64,000 bases of DNA, taken from contig CM057005.1 in NCBI GenBank assembly GCA_029891345.1, positions 61,149,760 to 61,213,759 of the forward strand, in the 5' to 3' direction. Of this stretch, positions 1-14,545 are shown in pieces. The notes below the pieces were generated by a model that ran no database searches, was not told the origin of the DNA, and was given only the letters and a program-made list of their open reading frames with translations. A program made the translations under genes and the position numbers. Each line of letters begins with the position of its first letter. Position 1 is the first letter of the stretch. The stretch is from Dryococelus australis (taxonomy: Eukaryota > Arthropoda > Insecta > Phasmatodea > Phasmatidae).

Positions 1-1030
1 TTGCCCCTACCTCGAAGGGCTTACCTGCTTGTTAGAAATTTAAACATTTCGAATATGTTTTTGAAAATATGTCATAACATTTTGTTGCCCTCTTTTCGGA
101 GCGAGCGTGGTTATCGTGTTACGTAATATTGCGTAACGAGACGAGCCGATCGGAACAATACGTAAATTCTGGGGGCATTTCGATGCATCCGAAAAAAAAA
201 ATGGTTGCGATTGTAATTAATACCGCGGAAAAAATAGAGTTTTGCAAATATCGTGTGTATCTTGAACACACTAAAACATAATTTTAACCTTCCTTCGCTC
301 TGCTCAAGGAACTATGTAAAGAAGAAAGTTTTTATTCACTAAACGACTGTTCATGTCAGTCGCATGCAGTCGTTAATATTTCGTATTGTCTACGGTGGCA
401 CCATAACTACGACGTTTAATGACTACGTCTGGCGAAAAATCAAACAATGCTCGCAGTAAACTATGAACTCCTTGTGCTTTTAACAGGGGAAAAATACATG
501 CTCCACATTCTGTGAAAATTTCAATAGACAGCACAGTTGACAGAACAAACAAATTCTTCTTGCGAATACAAATTCTTCTTGTGACCTTGTAAATGTAGAA
601 AAGCAGAATATCAAAATAATTATTAAAATATCAAAATTCACTAACGTCAAGCAATCCTCAAGAGAAGGCATAGGCGTATATTAAAAATTATATGCAATAC
701 ATATAGCCTTCATGATAATCACCACAGTAGTTATAATAGGTTGTTTTTGTTAACTGACTAAATATTTTCGACTGTAATTTTTTTTCGACAGTGGAATATA
801 TTTACCAATATATTAATTACCGGCAAAGACGTAATTCGTAAGCGTCTGCAGTGTGGAGTAGTAAAAGGAGCATGCATATACGCGCTTACGAAATCAAGCG
901 TACAAGCTATTTTCATTCATTCAAATACATTGAACATACGATACTTATTAATTCAGATGCAGCTATATACCAAAAATATGCAGGAATTTCTTACTTTTCA
1001 ACAGTTTACGAAGTGTGAAAACTTAATGTG
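1..1030. other. unannotated AT-rich DNA
   Basis: I see no supported gene, RNA or repeat here. Open frames are short (about 60-70 codons) and their composition is that of random AT-rich DNA. Confidence 0.5.

Positions 1031-2496
<1,466 letters not shown>

Positions 2497-2558
<62 letters not shown>
2497..2558. repeat. (TA)n microsatellite
   Basis: About 60 bp of perfect TA dinucleotides. Confidence 0.95.
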
Positions 2559-2559
<1 letters not shown>

Positions 2560-3850
2560 CTAAGCACTTGTTCTATTGGTGAAGTCAACCATTTCTCTCC
2601 AAAACAGTTGAAGAAAAAAACATTAAAATTGTACCATATGATTAAGTGTTTTCTGAAATCCGAGTGTGTATCAGAAAAGTTAAATTGTTTCTAAGATTAA
2701 ATACACACTTTAAATTGTACAAAGCTATAATTTTAGTAAAAATAGTATCTCATCGAGTAGTCGTCGTGGCGACAATCTGGAATTTAATTAGTTTCACAGT
2801 CCAACCGTTTTAATTCAAGTTTTCCTTTATTTTCATAAATTACTCAAGGAAAATGCTATGGTTGTTCCAGAATATAGGCAGTTTTTTTTTCCCCTTTTCC
2901 GGTTTGTCTTTGCAATTTGGTGCATCGCTAAAGACACTGTTGTACAACACACGTTAAAAGCTACAAATCACATGTTTCCGAATCTTTTATCATGGATATC
3001 ATTCACAGTAATACATCTCTACAATAATCGAAGAGCAATAAGTCGCGTGGTTAGTAAAATGAAGTGTACGTGACTTATCGAGTTTCGCTAGCTCGCAGAA
3101 TATTGGATTAAAATGTACTTTATTTAATACTCGTACTATACTCGTATCACACTGTCCCAACAAATTCGACTCGATATGGTTTTACAGCTATAGAAATATA
3201 CCGTTTGGTCTCAAATGCTGAAAATGTTAAATGCTGACTCTATCCCTACGCGTAATGTTGAAGTAACGTGAACAAATTAAAAACGAATCTGTTTAATTAA
3301 TACCACTTGTACAGATCTTTTTTTCAAATAGTGCTGGCTTCAGCAGACGGTGTATCGAATATAAAAATATTGCAGTAGTATTTATGATACAGTTATTTAT
3401 ACTAACTTAACAGGCTGTAATAAACGTTTGTCTATAATTCATGCCAGTAAATGTTATTAAGAATGCAATGTTCATTAAGAGAAAATATTTTCCTGATTAT
3501 GAAACAAAGAATGTGCAAATGTGTAATCCTCTTTGAAAGGCTTTAAAAACTAAAACATTAGCAGTTTAAAATGACACGTCTGTCAAATTATTGGACAAAC
3601 AGATTAGAAACTAACGCTATCACTATAGCAATAAGTAAATTAGTTTTGTTGTTGTCGAAGTTAAGACCACACGTATTTGCTCAAGAAGTTGTAGGTCCGA
3701 TTTCTAATCGTAACGTATTTATTTAAATATAATATAAAATATAATCTTTGTATTATATTTGTGGTTTAAATAAATTTATGTTTGAAAATGTGTTATATAT
3801 TAATTTAGATTCTCAGTTTACAAATGTGTTTGAAATACACGTTTGACTGT
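2559..3850. other. unannotated AT-rich DNA
   Basis: No gene supported. A 71-codon plus-strand frame at 2858-3073 has no recognisable domain and I do not call it. Confidence 0.45.
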
Positions 3851-3851
3851 A

Positions 3852-6086
3852 GAGGAGAGTTGGCTATATCGTACCACTTCTTGCATTTGCAATTTTATCT
3901 GTCAAAAATGAAAAAAATACAAGGTTTTACGAATCTGTATCAAAAAGTATGACTATTTATGGGTACATTTATGTGGGTTACATCTCAAAATGTAGTAGCG
4001 GCGAAGAAATAAATAACTTTTCGTAACAGGCTGTAACTGGTACAATATAAGAAACTGGTGCCCTAAATCATACCTCCTTTGTCCTAAATCGTACCACAAA
4101 GTTATAAATTAAAACCAAATGAGAGAACAAACAAGACATTATGTAATAACACACAGGATTATTGTAGTATTTATATACTAATAAAGTTTAATTGTTTTTA
4201 TACAGTAAATGCAAGAAATATTCAATTATTTACAGGCTACACAAACAAAATGCTTCAGTTCTGACTTAACACCCGCACAACTCCCATGAACCCAGGATGC
4301 GCACACTAAACACTAAGCCATATCTTCTACAAATGTTTCTTCACATACAGAACAATACCAGTCGTCATGTTGTAAACCACTTTTTATGTCGATCGGAACA
4401 TCACACTTTAATGAAGTGGATAACTGGTGTAAATTGTAATCTAGGCCTTGGTTTCTTCCTGCAGATATGGAATGTTTCTTCGTTGTAGGTCTAGGTCCGT
4501 TAGTCTTTCTCTTTTTAATATTGGGCTGTGATAATTGTAGATCATATGGCATGTCCTTTGCGATTTTAATTTTTAATCTTTTACTTTTGCCTGTGGCACT
4601 TGCAGCGCCTTCGCCAACTCCAAATAGTTTTTATATGGACAGCTTGACAAAACAAGTGCCCATTGGGCCTTTGCCAATCTACATCTTTTGTTGTGTCTAG
4701 GAATCGGGGAAAGTGATTCAATAGACACGCTGAGATTACAATATGTGGGTTGTATATCATTAGGGCCAGTTACATCACTTGGTTTTTCAATCAAAAGGAC
4801 ATTGTTTTCATCTGAGTTAGGTGACTCATTAGTGCCATATTCAGTGGGCCTTGAAGTTGCACACAGATCAGAATCTTCATTGACTGATGTAGGATCATCT
4901 GTTTGCTTTAGGTACACGACTGAATGTTTGACCCTGATTCACTTGTGAATCACACCACTGTCATATTTACACCTCTTTCTCCACTAGAGACAGAACCCAC
5001 CTTGCATTTTGCTTTCTTAGCTACAACCTATTGGAATTTTTTTTTAACAGTACTAATGCCTGTTTCATCCACATCGAATAGGTGGTTCGCATCGGTCTTG
5101 TTTTCATCAATGACTTTCTTTAATAACTCGAAAAATTCGCCAACATGTTCCCTATTGAACACTCTTGCTCGAGCCTTGGATGTTGCTTCTGGTTCACATA
5201 ATGGCAATGCTTTATGACAAGCTCGGAAAGCATAAAACCACTTTTTACCCACCATTTGAGTATCTTGATTAAAGTTATGTGGAATGTGTTGTGCTCTGCT
5301 ATCTGGTATGCCAGATTGCGTACACCATTAATCGTGACTCCAAAAATTAGTTCTGCCAATTTTAAAATATGTGCTACAAGTTGATTTTCTATTTCAAATG
5401 GTAAGGTAGTAGTCCGACCAAGTGCATTCGTACCATCGTAAACAATTACGTTTTTACAGTCCAAGTGGCGCTTTTGCGTTGATTTTGGAATGCCGTACTG
5501 GTGGTAGCACTTGTTGAACCCATGTCCCCATTTCTGTACGCTGACAGAGCCCTTTCCATGTCTGATTCACTCCAGGCACCATATTTCCTTATCGCCATTC
5601 TATAACACAGTTAACACAAGTGTTACATGTGTTCATTTAAAATTTATTTAATTGATGCGAAAAAATTGCAAATATAGAGCTTCAAATAGTATTATATCCA
5701 CACCCGTGGTACAATTTTGGCAACCGCACACAACTTCTTTCTATACGTTATTTCTAACCTAAAACAGGTGCCTCACTACAAAGCGACCAGCCGTTAAGTT
5801 CAATATTACTTACACCACAATGGTAACTGCATGAAATCCACTAACACTTACCTTCAAGACCTGTATTATCGTACATATGGAGTAGAGAAACTTCATCAGC
5901 AAACACTCAAACAATATAACTAAAATAAAACGCAACACGTTCTTACAATGACTAATTATTTTCATGGACTGCTCAATACATCTAGTAGTTCAAGTATTTA
6001 CCGTGAGAGCAGTCCACTAGTCCTACTTTATAGAAAACCAGTGGTGGTGCGATTTAGGTGATGGTACAATTTCGGCGACTTTCCCC
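3852..6086 (-). mobile_element. pogo/Tigger-like DNA transposon, internally deleted
   Basis: The ends form an imperfect terminal inverted repeat: GAGGAGAGTTGGCTATATCG at the left against GGGGAAAGTCGCCGAAATTG read inward from the right. Both are followed by GTACCA and flanked by TA (3850-3851 and 6087-6088), the expected target duplication of the Tc1/mariner/pogo superfamily. Further GTACCAC motifs lie just inside both ends. The broken transposase inside reads on the minus strand. At about 2.2 kb it is shorter than a typical full-length Tigger-type element, which fits the catalytic-core deletion visible in the protein. Confidence 0.75.
4230..5600 (-). pseudogene. Tigger/pogo-type transposase pseudogene with C-terminal PHD-like zinc motif
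   Basis: Reading begins at about 5600 with an N-terminal segment (MAIRKYGAWSE) typical of Tigger DNA-binding regions. It continues after frameshifts through 5464-5255 and into a segment (5255-5028) with FDVDETGIST, the first catalytic Asp motif of the DDE domain, and then a KCKVGSVSSGERGVNMTVV stretch. The second and third catalytic motifs are missing: the frame jumps to an acidic linker and a basic segment (4917-4573). The last part (4552-4230) ends in WYCSVCEETF, an in-frame TAG, then CLVCASWVHGSC and FVCVACK. This is a Cys/His spacing like a PHD finger. Several frameshifts, at least one stop and the core deletion make it non-functional. Confidence 0.75.
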
Positions 6087-6315
6087 TAATGTTAAATATC
6101 TATATATTGCAAACCCTCTTAGGAGGGTAATATATTCATTACAAGAAAAGGCAAGTATTCTTTTGGTTACTAGTTTTCAAGGTTTTACTTGTAAAACTAC
6201 TATAAAATAAACACACATTTCCAGATTTACAGCACTAATGTTTTATTCCATGACAACTTTTTCTCGTAGTTCTTCTGTTGGAAGTAACATTTCCCAAGAA
6301 AGGTTGACTCCTACA

Positions 6316-6415
6316 GACAAGCATAAATCACACCCTTGCTCTACCTGGCATTCGAAACCAGAACCACTCACACTCAACACTCAACCGACTGCGCCATAGG
6401 AGCAGTCAATAGGTC
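6316..6415 (-). mobile_element. tRNA-derived SINE fragment
   Basis: On the minus strand it has the tRNA-like A box TGGCGCAGTCGGTTGAG and the B box GGTTTCGAATGCC. The head matches the better-preserved copies at 27043 and 56657. The body is short and diverged. Confidence 0.65.
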
Positions 6416-8200
6416 AACCGGAACACTGTCAGTGGTTATAAGAACTTTTTTTAAGTGAACAAAAAGCAGCTAATTTCATTGGAGATAATTTATAAGTTAT
6501 AATTTAAGTAATATATTAATTAAATGTTTATATTGTACCTAAAATTCACTGCCATGTTGGTTGGTATTCGTTTGCCTATATTTACCTAAGTTAAAAGCAG
6601 AAACTGCAGGAAAAATTTTGAACATTGTATCAAAACATCTCAAATATAGTTTAACCTTCATACAACATTCTTTTCTTTGAAATTAAAAAATTGAAAATGA
6701 AAATATATCTTTATCCTTTTCTCATTTCTATTTTGTGTTATTATCTAGCAGTGATTATACTAAATATTCCTTTATTATTTTAATATAGAATTATTATAAT
6801 TAAAATGTTTTAAATTTATTATTCATTATTAGAATTAATATATTCACTGCCCCATATTGTGATTGACGATCTCGACAAGAGACACAATTCAAGAATTCTA
6901 TGTCATAAAAAATATTGGGCCAACAACTATGGATATGTTACGAAATTATATTAAGCATTGGCTAGATAGACAACAGCTTTATACGAATTTGTGTGTTATT
7001 ATTTGCATGATTTTGGGATTTTTTGGAAGTAAAACTGCTATGTTGTAAAATGTGTTCAAGTCGGTTTAGCATTATACTGTCTCAAGCTCCTCGATATTTG
7101 CAAACTTTGTGAACAAATTTTGTCATGAGTAGTGTATTCCCATTGAAATATTTATTACACCGTGCCATAAACCTTCATATCAAATATTTATATCCTCCAA
7201 TTACTCCCATTGTAATGGTGAAAGATATAGTGAAAATTTGGAAAAGGAACAAGTAATCTGTTGATGCATCAAACCACAGAAAGTATTCCATCTCCGTCAT
7301 TGTTACTTTGATTTAATGTGTTTTTAATTCGATATTATTTAATATTTGAGCAGAAAAATCGGACTCAATTTAAAAGAAAAGCAGTTGAATTCTATCGAAG
7401 AATACTCACAGAATGTAAAGAAATCCTCCAGCACGGGCTGTCACAAGAGCACTGCTATCTGTTGTCGCCAATAAAAAATTTCTTTTTCCGGTTTTGTATT
7501 TGCAGTTACTCAAGACAAAATACCGAATGTTTTTATGTCTGCGAGAATACTGCTGGTATGCAGTTTTGCCGCTTAGCTAAACACCGGACCGTGCCGAGCC
7601 ATAGTAAGAGGGGACTTGCGTACACAGAAGTTTGCCAGTACCAGTAGATAAGTCTATATTGGTAGCCATTTTGGAAGACAAGCACTACCTCAAATATAAA
7701 TATTGAATAGCATTTCTCAGAAATTGTTGAACCAATTTGGCATCAGCGAAAGTAATGGGAACATCAAAAAGCTGTATATAATTATATTTCTAACGTAGTA
7801 ACCACTAAGTGTTGAATTTTGATGAATTTCTTCAAGTACAGCTACGGACAATATAATGAATTAATAGTTGTATACAAATGTGCAATCTTGAGGGGTTTGA
7901 TGTGCACAAGGGAACTAGGCGACCACATCTTTGATGACACCATACTGGAAAAATTATCTGTTCTTCCCGTTTTCGCCCCAAAAATTTCCCGTTTTCCCCA
8001 AACAATTTATCATATTCCTTCACGCCCATGGTGGCCATCATGGATCCCAACCTCCTGCTCTATCAATCCGATGCCAAGGTGTTGGGACCCTTTCACCTAA
8101 CATCCTGGTGGATGCCGAGACTCATGCTTCGTCATTTCTTTTGGTATCTGTTGACCTAGTGTCTTAATGTGGTGCCGAATGCCAGCATTGGCTTATATGT
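6416..8200. other. unannotated sequence
   Basis: AT-rich with no supported gene. A 109-codon plus-strand frame (7318-7647) and a 93-codon frame (7819-8100) exist, but neither shows a family motif, a Kozak context or a splice arrangement that I trust. Confidence 0.4.
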
Positions 8201-8204
8201 TCGC

Positions 8205-11200
8205 CAGACCTAAGCGCACATAAGCATAGTTGCCTGTAACTTCCGAACCACAAACAATATAATTGTAAAATTCATAAACCCGGCCACACCCCGATGATGA
8301 CAGGGCCACAGGGCCAAGTATACCCCATGTCTACTTATAAGCATAGTTGGCTGTAATTTCCCAACCATGTAGGATATACTTGCCAAGTTCATAACATCGG
8401 CATCATCTACAATGGTGAGAAAAGTCGTGGGGCCAAGTATAACATATATCTACTTACAAGCATAGTTAGCTATAAGTTCCCAACCACAAAGGATATAGTT
8501 GCCGAATTCATAATATAGGCAACATTTAGGACAAAAGAAGGGTCATGGGGTCAAGTATACCCTATGTTTACTTATAGGCATAGTTGTCTGTAATAGCGGA
8601 ACTATGTAAGATATAGTTGTCAAATTTGTAACACAGGCATCACCCCCAATGATAAGTGTTGTAAGGTCATGTGCACCTCATGTCCACTTATAAGCATAGT
8701 TGGCTGTAATTTCGGAAAAAAGCAAGATACAGTTGCCAAATTCATAACATAGTAATCACCTGCGACGACAATAAGTGTCGCATGGTCAAGTATTCCCTAC
8801 ATATACTTATAAGCATAGATGGCTGTAATTTCCGAACTGTAAGATAAAGTTGCCAAATTCATAACATAGTCATTATTCACAATGACAAGAAGGGTCACAG
8901 GGCCAAGTATAATCATATGTCTACTTATAAGCATAGGTACCTATACTTCCCATTACATGTAAGAAATAGTTTTCAAATTCAAACACAGGCTTCACCCCCG
9001 ACTACATGAATTGTCGAAGGACCAAGTATAACCATATGTATACTTATAAGCCTCGTGGGCTGTAATTTCCATTACGTGTAAGTTATAGTAGTGAAATTCA
9101 AACACAGGTTTCCACTCCAACAATGACAAGTATCGAATGGCCAAGTATATGCTTTGTCTAACTATATGCATAGTTGGCTCTAAGTACCAAACACATAAGT
9201 TACAGTTGCCACAGTCATGACATAGGCACAATCCATGACAATGAGAAGGTTTGCAGGTAAAAGTATACCCTATGTCTACTTATAAACATAAACAGCTGTA
9301 ATTTCCAAACTGTGTAAAATATGATTGCCAAGTTCATAACATAGACATCACCCACGGCAATGAGAAGGGCTGCAAATAAGCAAAGTTGGAAATAATTTCC
9401 GAAATGCATTTCATAAGATAGGTATCATCCATGATGACGAGAAGGGTCGCAGAGCCAAGTTACCCTATGTCTACTTAAAATCTAAGTTGGCTTTAATTTC
9501 CGAACCACATAAGTTATATTTACCAAATCCCTAACATAGGTCATCATCCCATGACAATAAGAATCAGTTGCAGGGCCAAGTATAACCAATGTCTACTTAT
9601 AAGCATAGTTAGCTGTAATTATTTTAATGTGGTATTGTTGTCAAAGTCATAACACAGTTATCGCCCCGACGATGAGAAGGCTCGCAGGTATAAGTATCCC
9701 TATGTCCACTTATAAGCATAGTCGACAATAATTTTCAAAAAGCTTAAGATACAGTTGCCTAAGTCATAAGACAGACATCATCCACAATGATGAGAAGGGT
9801 TGCTGGACCGAGTAAACCCTACACCTACTTATAAGCATTGTGGTCTGTAAGTTCCAAACTTCAAAATATATATAGTTGACGAATTCATTACATATGTATC
9901 ATCCACAACGATGAGAAGTGTCGAAGAGTCAAGTATAACCTATGTCTATTTATAAGTATAGTCGGCTGTAATTTTCGAAACACATAAGATGAAAATGTCA
10001 TATTTGTACCACAGGCCTCATCCCCGATGATGAAAAGGGTCGTTGTGCCACATATACCCCATATCTACTTATAAGCATAGTTGGCTGTAACTTCCAAACC
10101 GTGTAGGACAACGTTGTCAAATTTATAACACATCAACCCCCTGACAATTTTTAGGTATTGCAGGGTCAAGTAAACCCTATATCTACTTATAGTAATTGTT
10201 GTCTGTAAGTTCCAAACTGCATAATATATATAGTTGACAAATTCATTACATATGTATCACCCATGATGATGAGAAGTGAGAAAGATTCAAGTATACCCAA
10301 TGTCTACTTAAAAGTATAGTTGGCTGTAATTTCTGAATCACATAAAATAAAATTGTCAAATTCATAACACAGGCCCCATCCCTGATGAGGAAAAGGTTCG
10401 CAGTACCAAGTATACCCCTTGTCAACTTAAATGCATAGTTGGCTGTAATTTTCAAATAATGTACGCTATAGTTGCCAAATTCATAAAATAGTCATCATCC
10501 ACAATGGTGAGTAGAGTTGCAGTGCCAGGTAAACCCTACGTCAACTTATAAGCATAGTTGACTGTAATTCCCGAACATAATATAGTTGTAAATTCATAAC
10601 ATAGACATAATCCAAGACAACAAGAAATGTCGCAGGACCAACTATACCCTATGTATACTTATAAGCATAGTTGGCTGTGTGTTCCGAGCCACATAAGATA
10701 TAGTTACCAAACTCATAACATATTTTTATCATCCACAACGACGAGAAGGGTCGCAGGGTCCAGTATAACCTACATATACCTGTAAGCGTATATGACTGTA
10801 GTTTCCGAACTGTGTAAGATAACATTGCGAAATTAATAAAAATGAGCACAATCTAGAACAATGAGAAGGATCACAGGGCCAGGTATACTATATATCTACT
10901 TATAAGCATTTATGACTGTGATTTCCGAGTTGTGTAAGATAAAGTTGCCAAATTAATAACATGAGCATCATCCACAATGATGAAAAGGATCGCAAGATCA
11001 TGTATACCCTATATTTACTTATAAGCATAGTTGGCTGTAATTTCCAAATCATGTAAGATAAAGTTGCCTAATTCATAACATAGACATCATCCATGATTGT
11101 AAAAAGGGCTGCAGTTTCAAGTATAACCTATGTCTACTTATAAGCACAGTTGGCTGTAATTTCCAAACCACATAATATATAGTTGCTAAATTGAAAACAT

Positions 11201-11480
11201 AGACAACATCCACAACCACAAGAAGGGTCACAGGGCCAAGTATGCCCCATGCGTACTTATAGGCATAGTTGGCTGAAATTTCTGAACCATTTAAGATGTA
11301 ATTGCCAAATACATAATATACGCAACATCTATGACAAGAAGGGTCGTAGGATCACATATATCTATGTCTACTTATAAGAATATTTAGCTGTTACTTCCAT
11401 ACTGTGTAAGATATAACTGTCAAATACATAACACAGACCTCACCCCTGATGATGATAAGGGTTGCAGGGCCAAGTAGGCA
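8205..11480. repeat. degenerate minisatellite, about 119 bp period, about 27 units
   Basis: The core CTACTTATAAGCATAGTTGG recurs about every 117-121 bp from about 8216 to 11365. Each time it is followed by a CTGTAATTTCCGAAC segment, a GATATAGTTGCCAAATTCAT segment, then CATCATCCACAATGATGAGA and AGGGTCGCAGGGCCAAGTAT. Units differ by many substitutions and small indels, so the array is old. It ends abruptly at about 11478 beside unique sequence. Short open frames inside it are shadows of the repeat. Confidence 0.92.
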
Positions 11481-12000
11481 GTCGTTATTATCTGTAGGAA
11501 ATCTATTTCTTCATTTATTTTTTATCTTTTGCAAATAATACTACATTTATCAGCTGTTTGTTGGTGTCTCACATAATAAATCAAAATATAATATAAGTTA
11601 ATGCATTGACAAACATAAGGGTAACTCTCACACAAAATGAAATGTCTGTGTTTTACTGTTCATATTTGTGTTTTTATACACATCTGTGTTTGTATGTTCA
11701 TGTGATGGGTAACGAAAGTAAACAGCATCCGATGATTTGAATGTTGGTTTGGGTATTTAGTGTGCCTCTCCACTGCCACAGAGTTTCTTCCTGATTGCCC
11801 ATGTATTTGTAGCACTTAACTTCGTCATGTGATCAGTTGAGAACCTTATTCATTTTCAGACATGCCTTATGGTCTCCTCCCTTTTTAAACAGATGTCCTC
11901 TGACAAAACACATATTTTGTAAACCTTGGTTCTCCATTCGACTCTGGGCATCTGTACCTTCTATGGCACAGGCATGTACAACCAATTTAATTCTCATTAT
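11481..12000. other. unannotated sequence between minisatellite and Tc1 remnant
   Basis: No domain seen. It may include the undetected 5' end of the neighbouring Tc1-like element. Confidence 0.4.
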
Positions 12001-12009
12001 TGTGTAACG

Positions 12010-13085
12010 ATGTCTCGTCAGAGCCAGAAGGTTCTAGGGAGTGAAATGTCATTCTGTAGCGATGTCTCACCACAGCTAATAGGTTTGGGAGAGAGTCATA
12101 CACCTTGTTAAGGTAGCAGGTTTATCCGCCGCTGAAGCAGGCCGATGTTACAGTGTTCCAGAGAGCACTGCGAGTCGATGGGTATGACAGTTCCGGGACA
12201 CGGGTGACATGATGCATCGTGGAGGAACGGGTTCATGGAGGGTGTCGACTGCAGCCGAGGACAATCGTATTATTACCCCATCACAGTTGACTCCTTTCAA
12301 GTCTGCCAATCAGCTAAAATGTGCCACGCACTTTACTGGTAGCTCGAGTACTGTTCTGAGGCATTTTACAGCAGTGGGTCTGAAATCCCAGCATGCTTCA
12401 AGGAAACAAAGTCTCACTGATGAGCACAGGATTTATCGACTCGCATTTGCCAAAGAAAACATTGACCGTGTCTGGTCAGGTGTTGTCTTCTCCGACGAGT
12501 GTGTGTTTTCCTCGGCTAATGATGGCCAATGCATGTCTTCAGACCTCGTGGGACTCGACACAATCCGGAATACGTGATGGAGTGCTCGCACTATTGTCAT
12601 GCATCCATTGCGTGTTGGGAATGGATGAGAGCACATGGGATATGCGTGTTGCACAGAACCGATGATCGAGGTTCGAGTACATGCGGCCTCAATGCCGAGC
12701 AGTATTAGCATTTTCTGGAGAATATCATGATTCCCTTTGTGCGAGTTTTGTATACAAATGGTGTCCTGTGCTTCCAGCACGACCATTCTCAGATACACAT
12801 TTCTCAGATGGTTCAAGAATGGTTCACAAGGCAAGAGCAACTAGAGTTCGTAGATTGGCCACCTTAGAGTTCCGACTTAAATCGGGTTGAGAATGTTTGG
12901 TCGCAGACGAAGCACATGATGGAGGAAAACTGGCCTGATCCACAATCAGCAAATAAAGATGCTCTCTGGGAGCTAGTAGCGGATGCCTGGGATGTAGTAG
13001 CCAGTAGTGAACTCTATGCTACTTCTCTGGTCGCCTCTACCACGACGATTGCGGCAGGTCGTTGAGAATTAGGGATACTAGTCCT
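12010..13085 (+). pseudogene. Tc1/mariner-type transposase pseudogene
   Basis: A near full-length transposase spread over several frames. The N-terminal paired helix-turn-helix region is visible from about 12010 (DVSPQLIGLGES, then after a frameshift LSAAEAGRCYSVPESTASRW). The DDE catalytic motifs follow: FSDECVFSS at about 12490 (first Asp), FQHDHSQIHISQMV from 12772 (second Asp), and SSDLNRVENVW at about 12868 (third acidic residue, Glu, in the family's SPDLNPIENxW motif). An in-frame TAG at 12865-12867 sits just before this last motif. The C-terminal PRRLRQVVEN motif lies in another frame at about 13040. Multiple frameshifts and stops mean it is inactive. I could not identify convincing terminal inverted repeats. 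Confidence 0.85.
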
Positions 13086-14258
13086 CATATTGAGGTCACA
13101 ACATCGGCCCTCTTCAGGGCCTAAAAAAAAATCCATGTAAAAAATGTGACACAAAAAGCCAATGGTACACCAAATGTCATAATGACCACATTGACATACA
13201 AACTAAAAGTGCGCGGTGGTTTCGAACCCGAAACAGAAGGCATCAGAATCATACATGTGATACCATTTTTGTTTGTTACATGTGTTTTTCATGTGTATGC
13301 AAACATATGCTTACAAATAAAATATATTATATAATACTGTAGCATTTTGTATTACAACGAAACAAAATAATATAACCAGTAGGAATGAAATTCAATGTCA
13401 AACTCCAGAAACCAAATGATATTGTGTGAAGGGGAAATGCCATTTCTTCGGCAAGTTCGACAACCATGCTCACATTGCGATTAGCAGACAGCTGACTGCA
13501 TGGACTGACACCATAATATCATTCCGGTTCATGTTCAAGTCCAGCCTTTACTAATATTTATTTGTCCAATTCTGTATTTAATTCCAGGTGAATTGAAATA
13601 ACATTGAACTATTTCTCGAACTGTTATTCTTTACTGCGCGATTTCACTCAGTCTGGTATTTTCAGTCTGACGAATGAAGTTCTAATTCGAGTCCTTGAAC
13701 TTTAAGAAAATGTGCGATTTCATTTCCAGTTCACTAAAGAGGAAAAATTAAATAACTGTTTCTCGAACCATATCTCGTACTTCCTTATGTTATTATAGTC
13801 CGACATTTTCGATTCAAGGTAGACTGTTCCAAGACATGTTCACTACCTACCATGAACTAAATATTATGTTCACAGTTGCATTTCTAGTTCTTTGTAGCGT
13901 AAATATGAATTAACTGTTTTTCGAACTATATCTCGTACTTCGTTGTGTCATTCTAGACGGACATTTATCATTCGAAGTGGAAAATTCCAATATACGTTTA
14001 TTACCTGCCTTGAACTAACGTAGTGTTTCATTTTTAATTTCCATTTCAGTAAAGAGGAAACGCTAAAGAATTGTACCTCGAACTGTATTTCGTACTTCTT
14101 TATTTGGTTCCTTCCCTACATTTTTAATCTAAGTATCTTTACCAGCTAATATTCACAGAATCATACAAATATATGATAAGTTCTGGTGCAAGATTCAGGA
14201 ATTTTGATCGTGGAGTTAATTGACCACGGCTCTAGTTCAATCAATTCCTCAATACAAC
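13086..14258. other. unannotated sequence with tRNA-like B-box motifs
   Basis: GGTTTCGAACCC at 13218-13229 (plus strand, reverse complement GGGTTCGAAACC) and GTTCAAGTCCAGC at about 13541 resemble tRNA B boxes, but no full SINE is clear. The stretch 13600-14110 holds three loosely repeated segments containing CGAACTATATCTCGTACTTC and TTTCATTTCCAGTTC-like words. This suggests a diverged tandem repeat of roughly 170 bp. Confidence 0.4.
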
Positions 14259-14259
14259 A

Positions 14260-14545
14260 GCCGCGAGGGCTAAGCAGTTAGACTTCTCGCCTCCGTCCTA
14301 AGCGAACCGGGCTCAATGCCCGGTTGGGTAACTTGATTTTCGCTTGTGGAGATCGTGCTGGTTGGTTTTCTCGGGGATCTCCCGTGTCCCCATCCCTTAC
14401 ATTCCGACGCTGCTCAATTCTCACCTCATTTCGCCCTCATATTTTTTCAAGGACTCGATGTTAAGAGCCACCCAGATCTCTCAACTCAACTACAACGGCC
14501 ATGGTCGTGACCCATCGATTATTTCCGCAAGCCGGTCACCATATG
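14260..14545 (+). mobile_element. tRNA-derived SINE, family 1 (copy 1)
   Basis: The tRNA-like head has GAGGGCTAAGCAGTTAGAC as A-box region and GGGCTCAATGCCC as B box. The body contains TTTTCTCGGGGATCTCCCGT and a TTAAGAGCCACCCAGATCTC tail. It aligns by eye with copies at 37133, 49168 and (minus) 48778. Confidence 0.8.

Noticed and set aside
8205-11480. CRISPR-like or tRNA-cluster interpretation of the regular repeats
   Set aside because: The whole 119 bp unit is repeated with no unique spacers, units are diverged, and no cloverleaf is seen. It is a minisatellite in eukaryotic DNA.
12433-12840. 135-codon minus-strand frame
   Set aside because: It is the shadow of the plus-strand Tc1 transposase, whose catalytic motifs are recognisable on the other strand.
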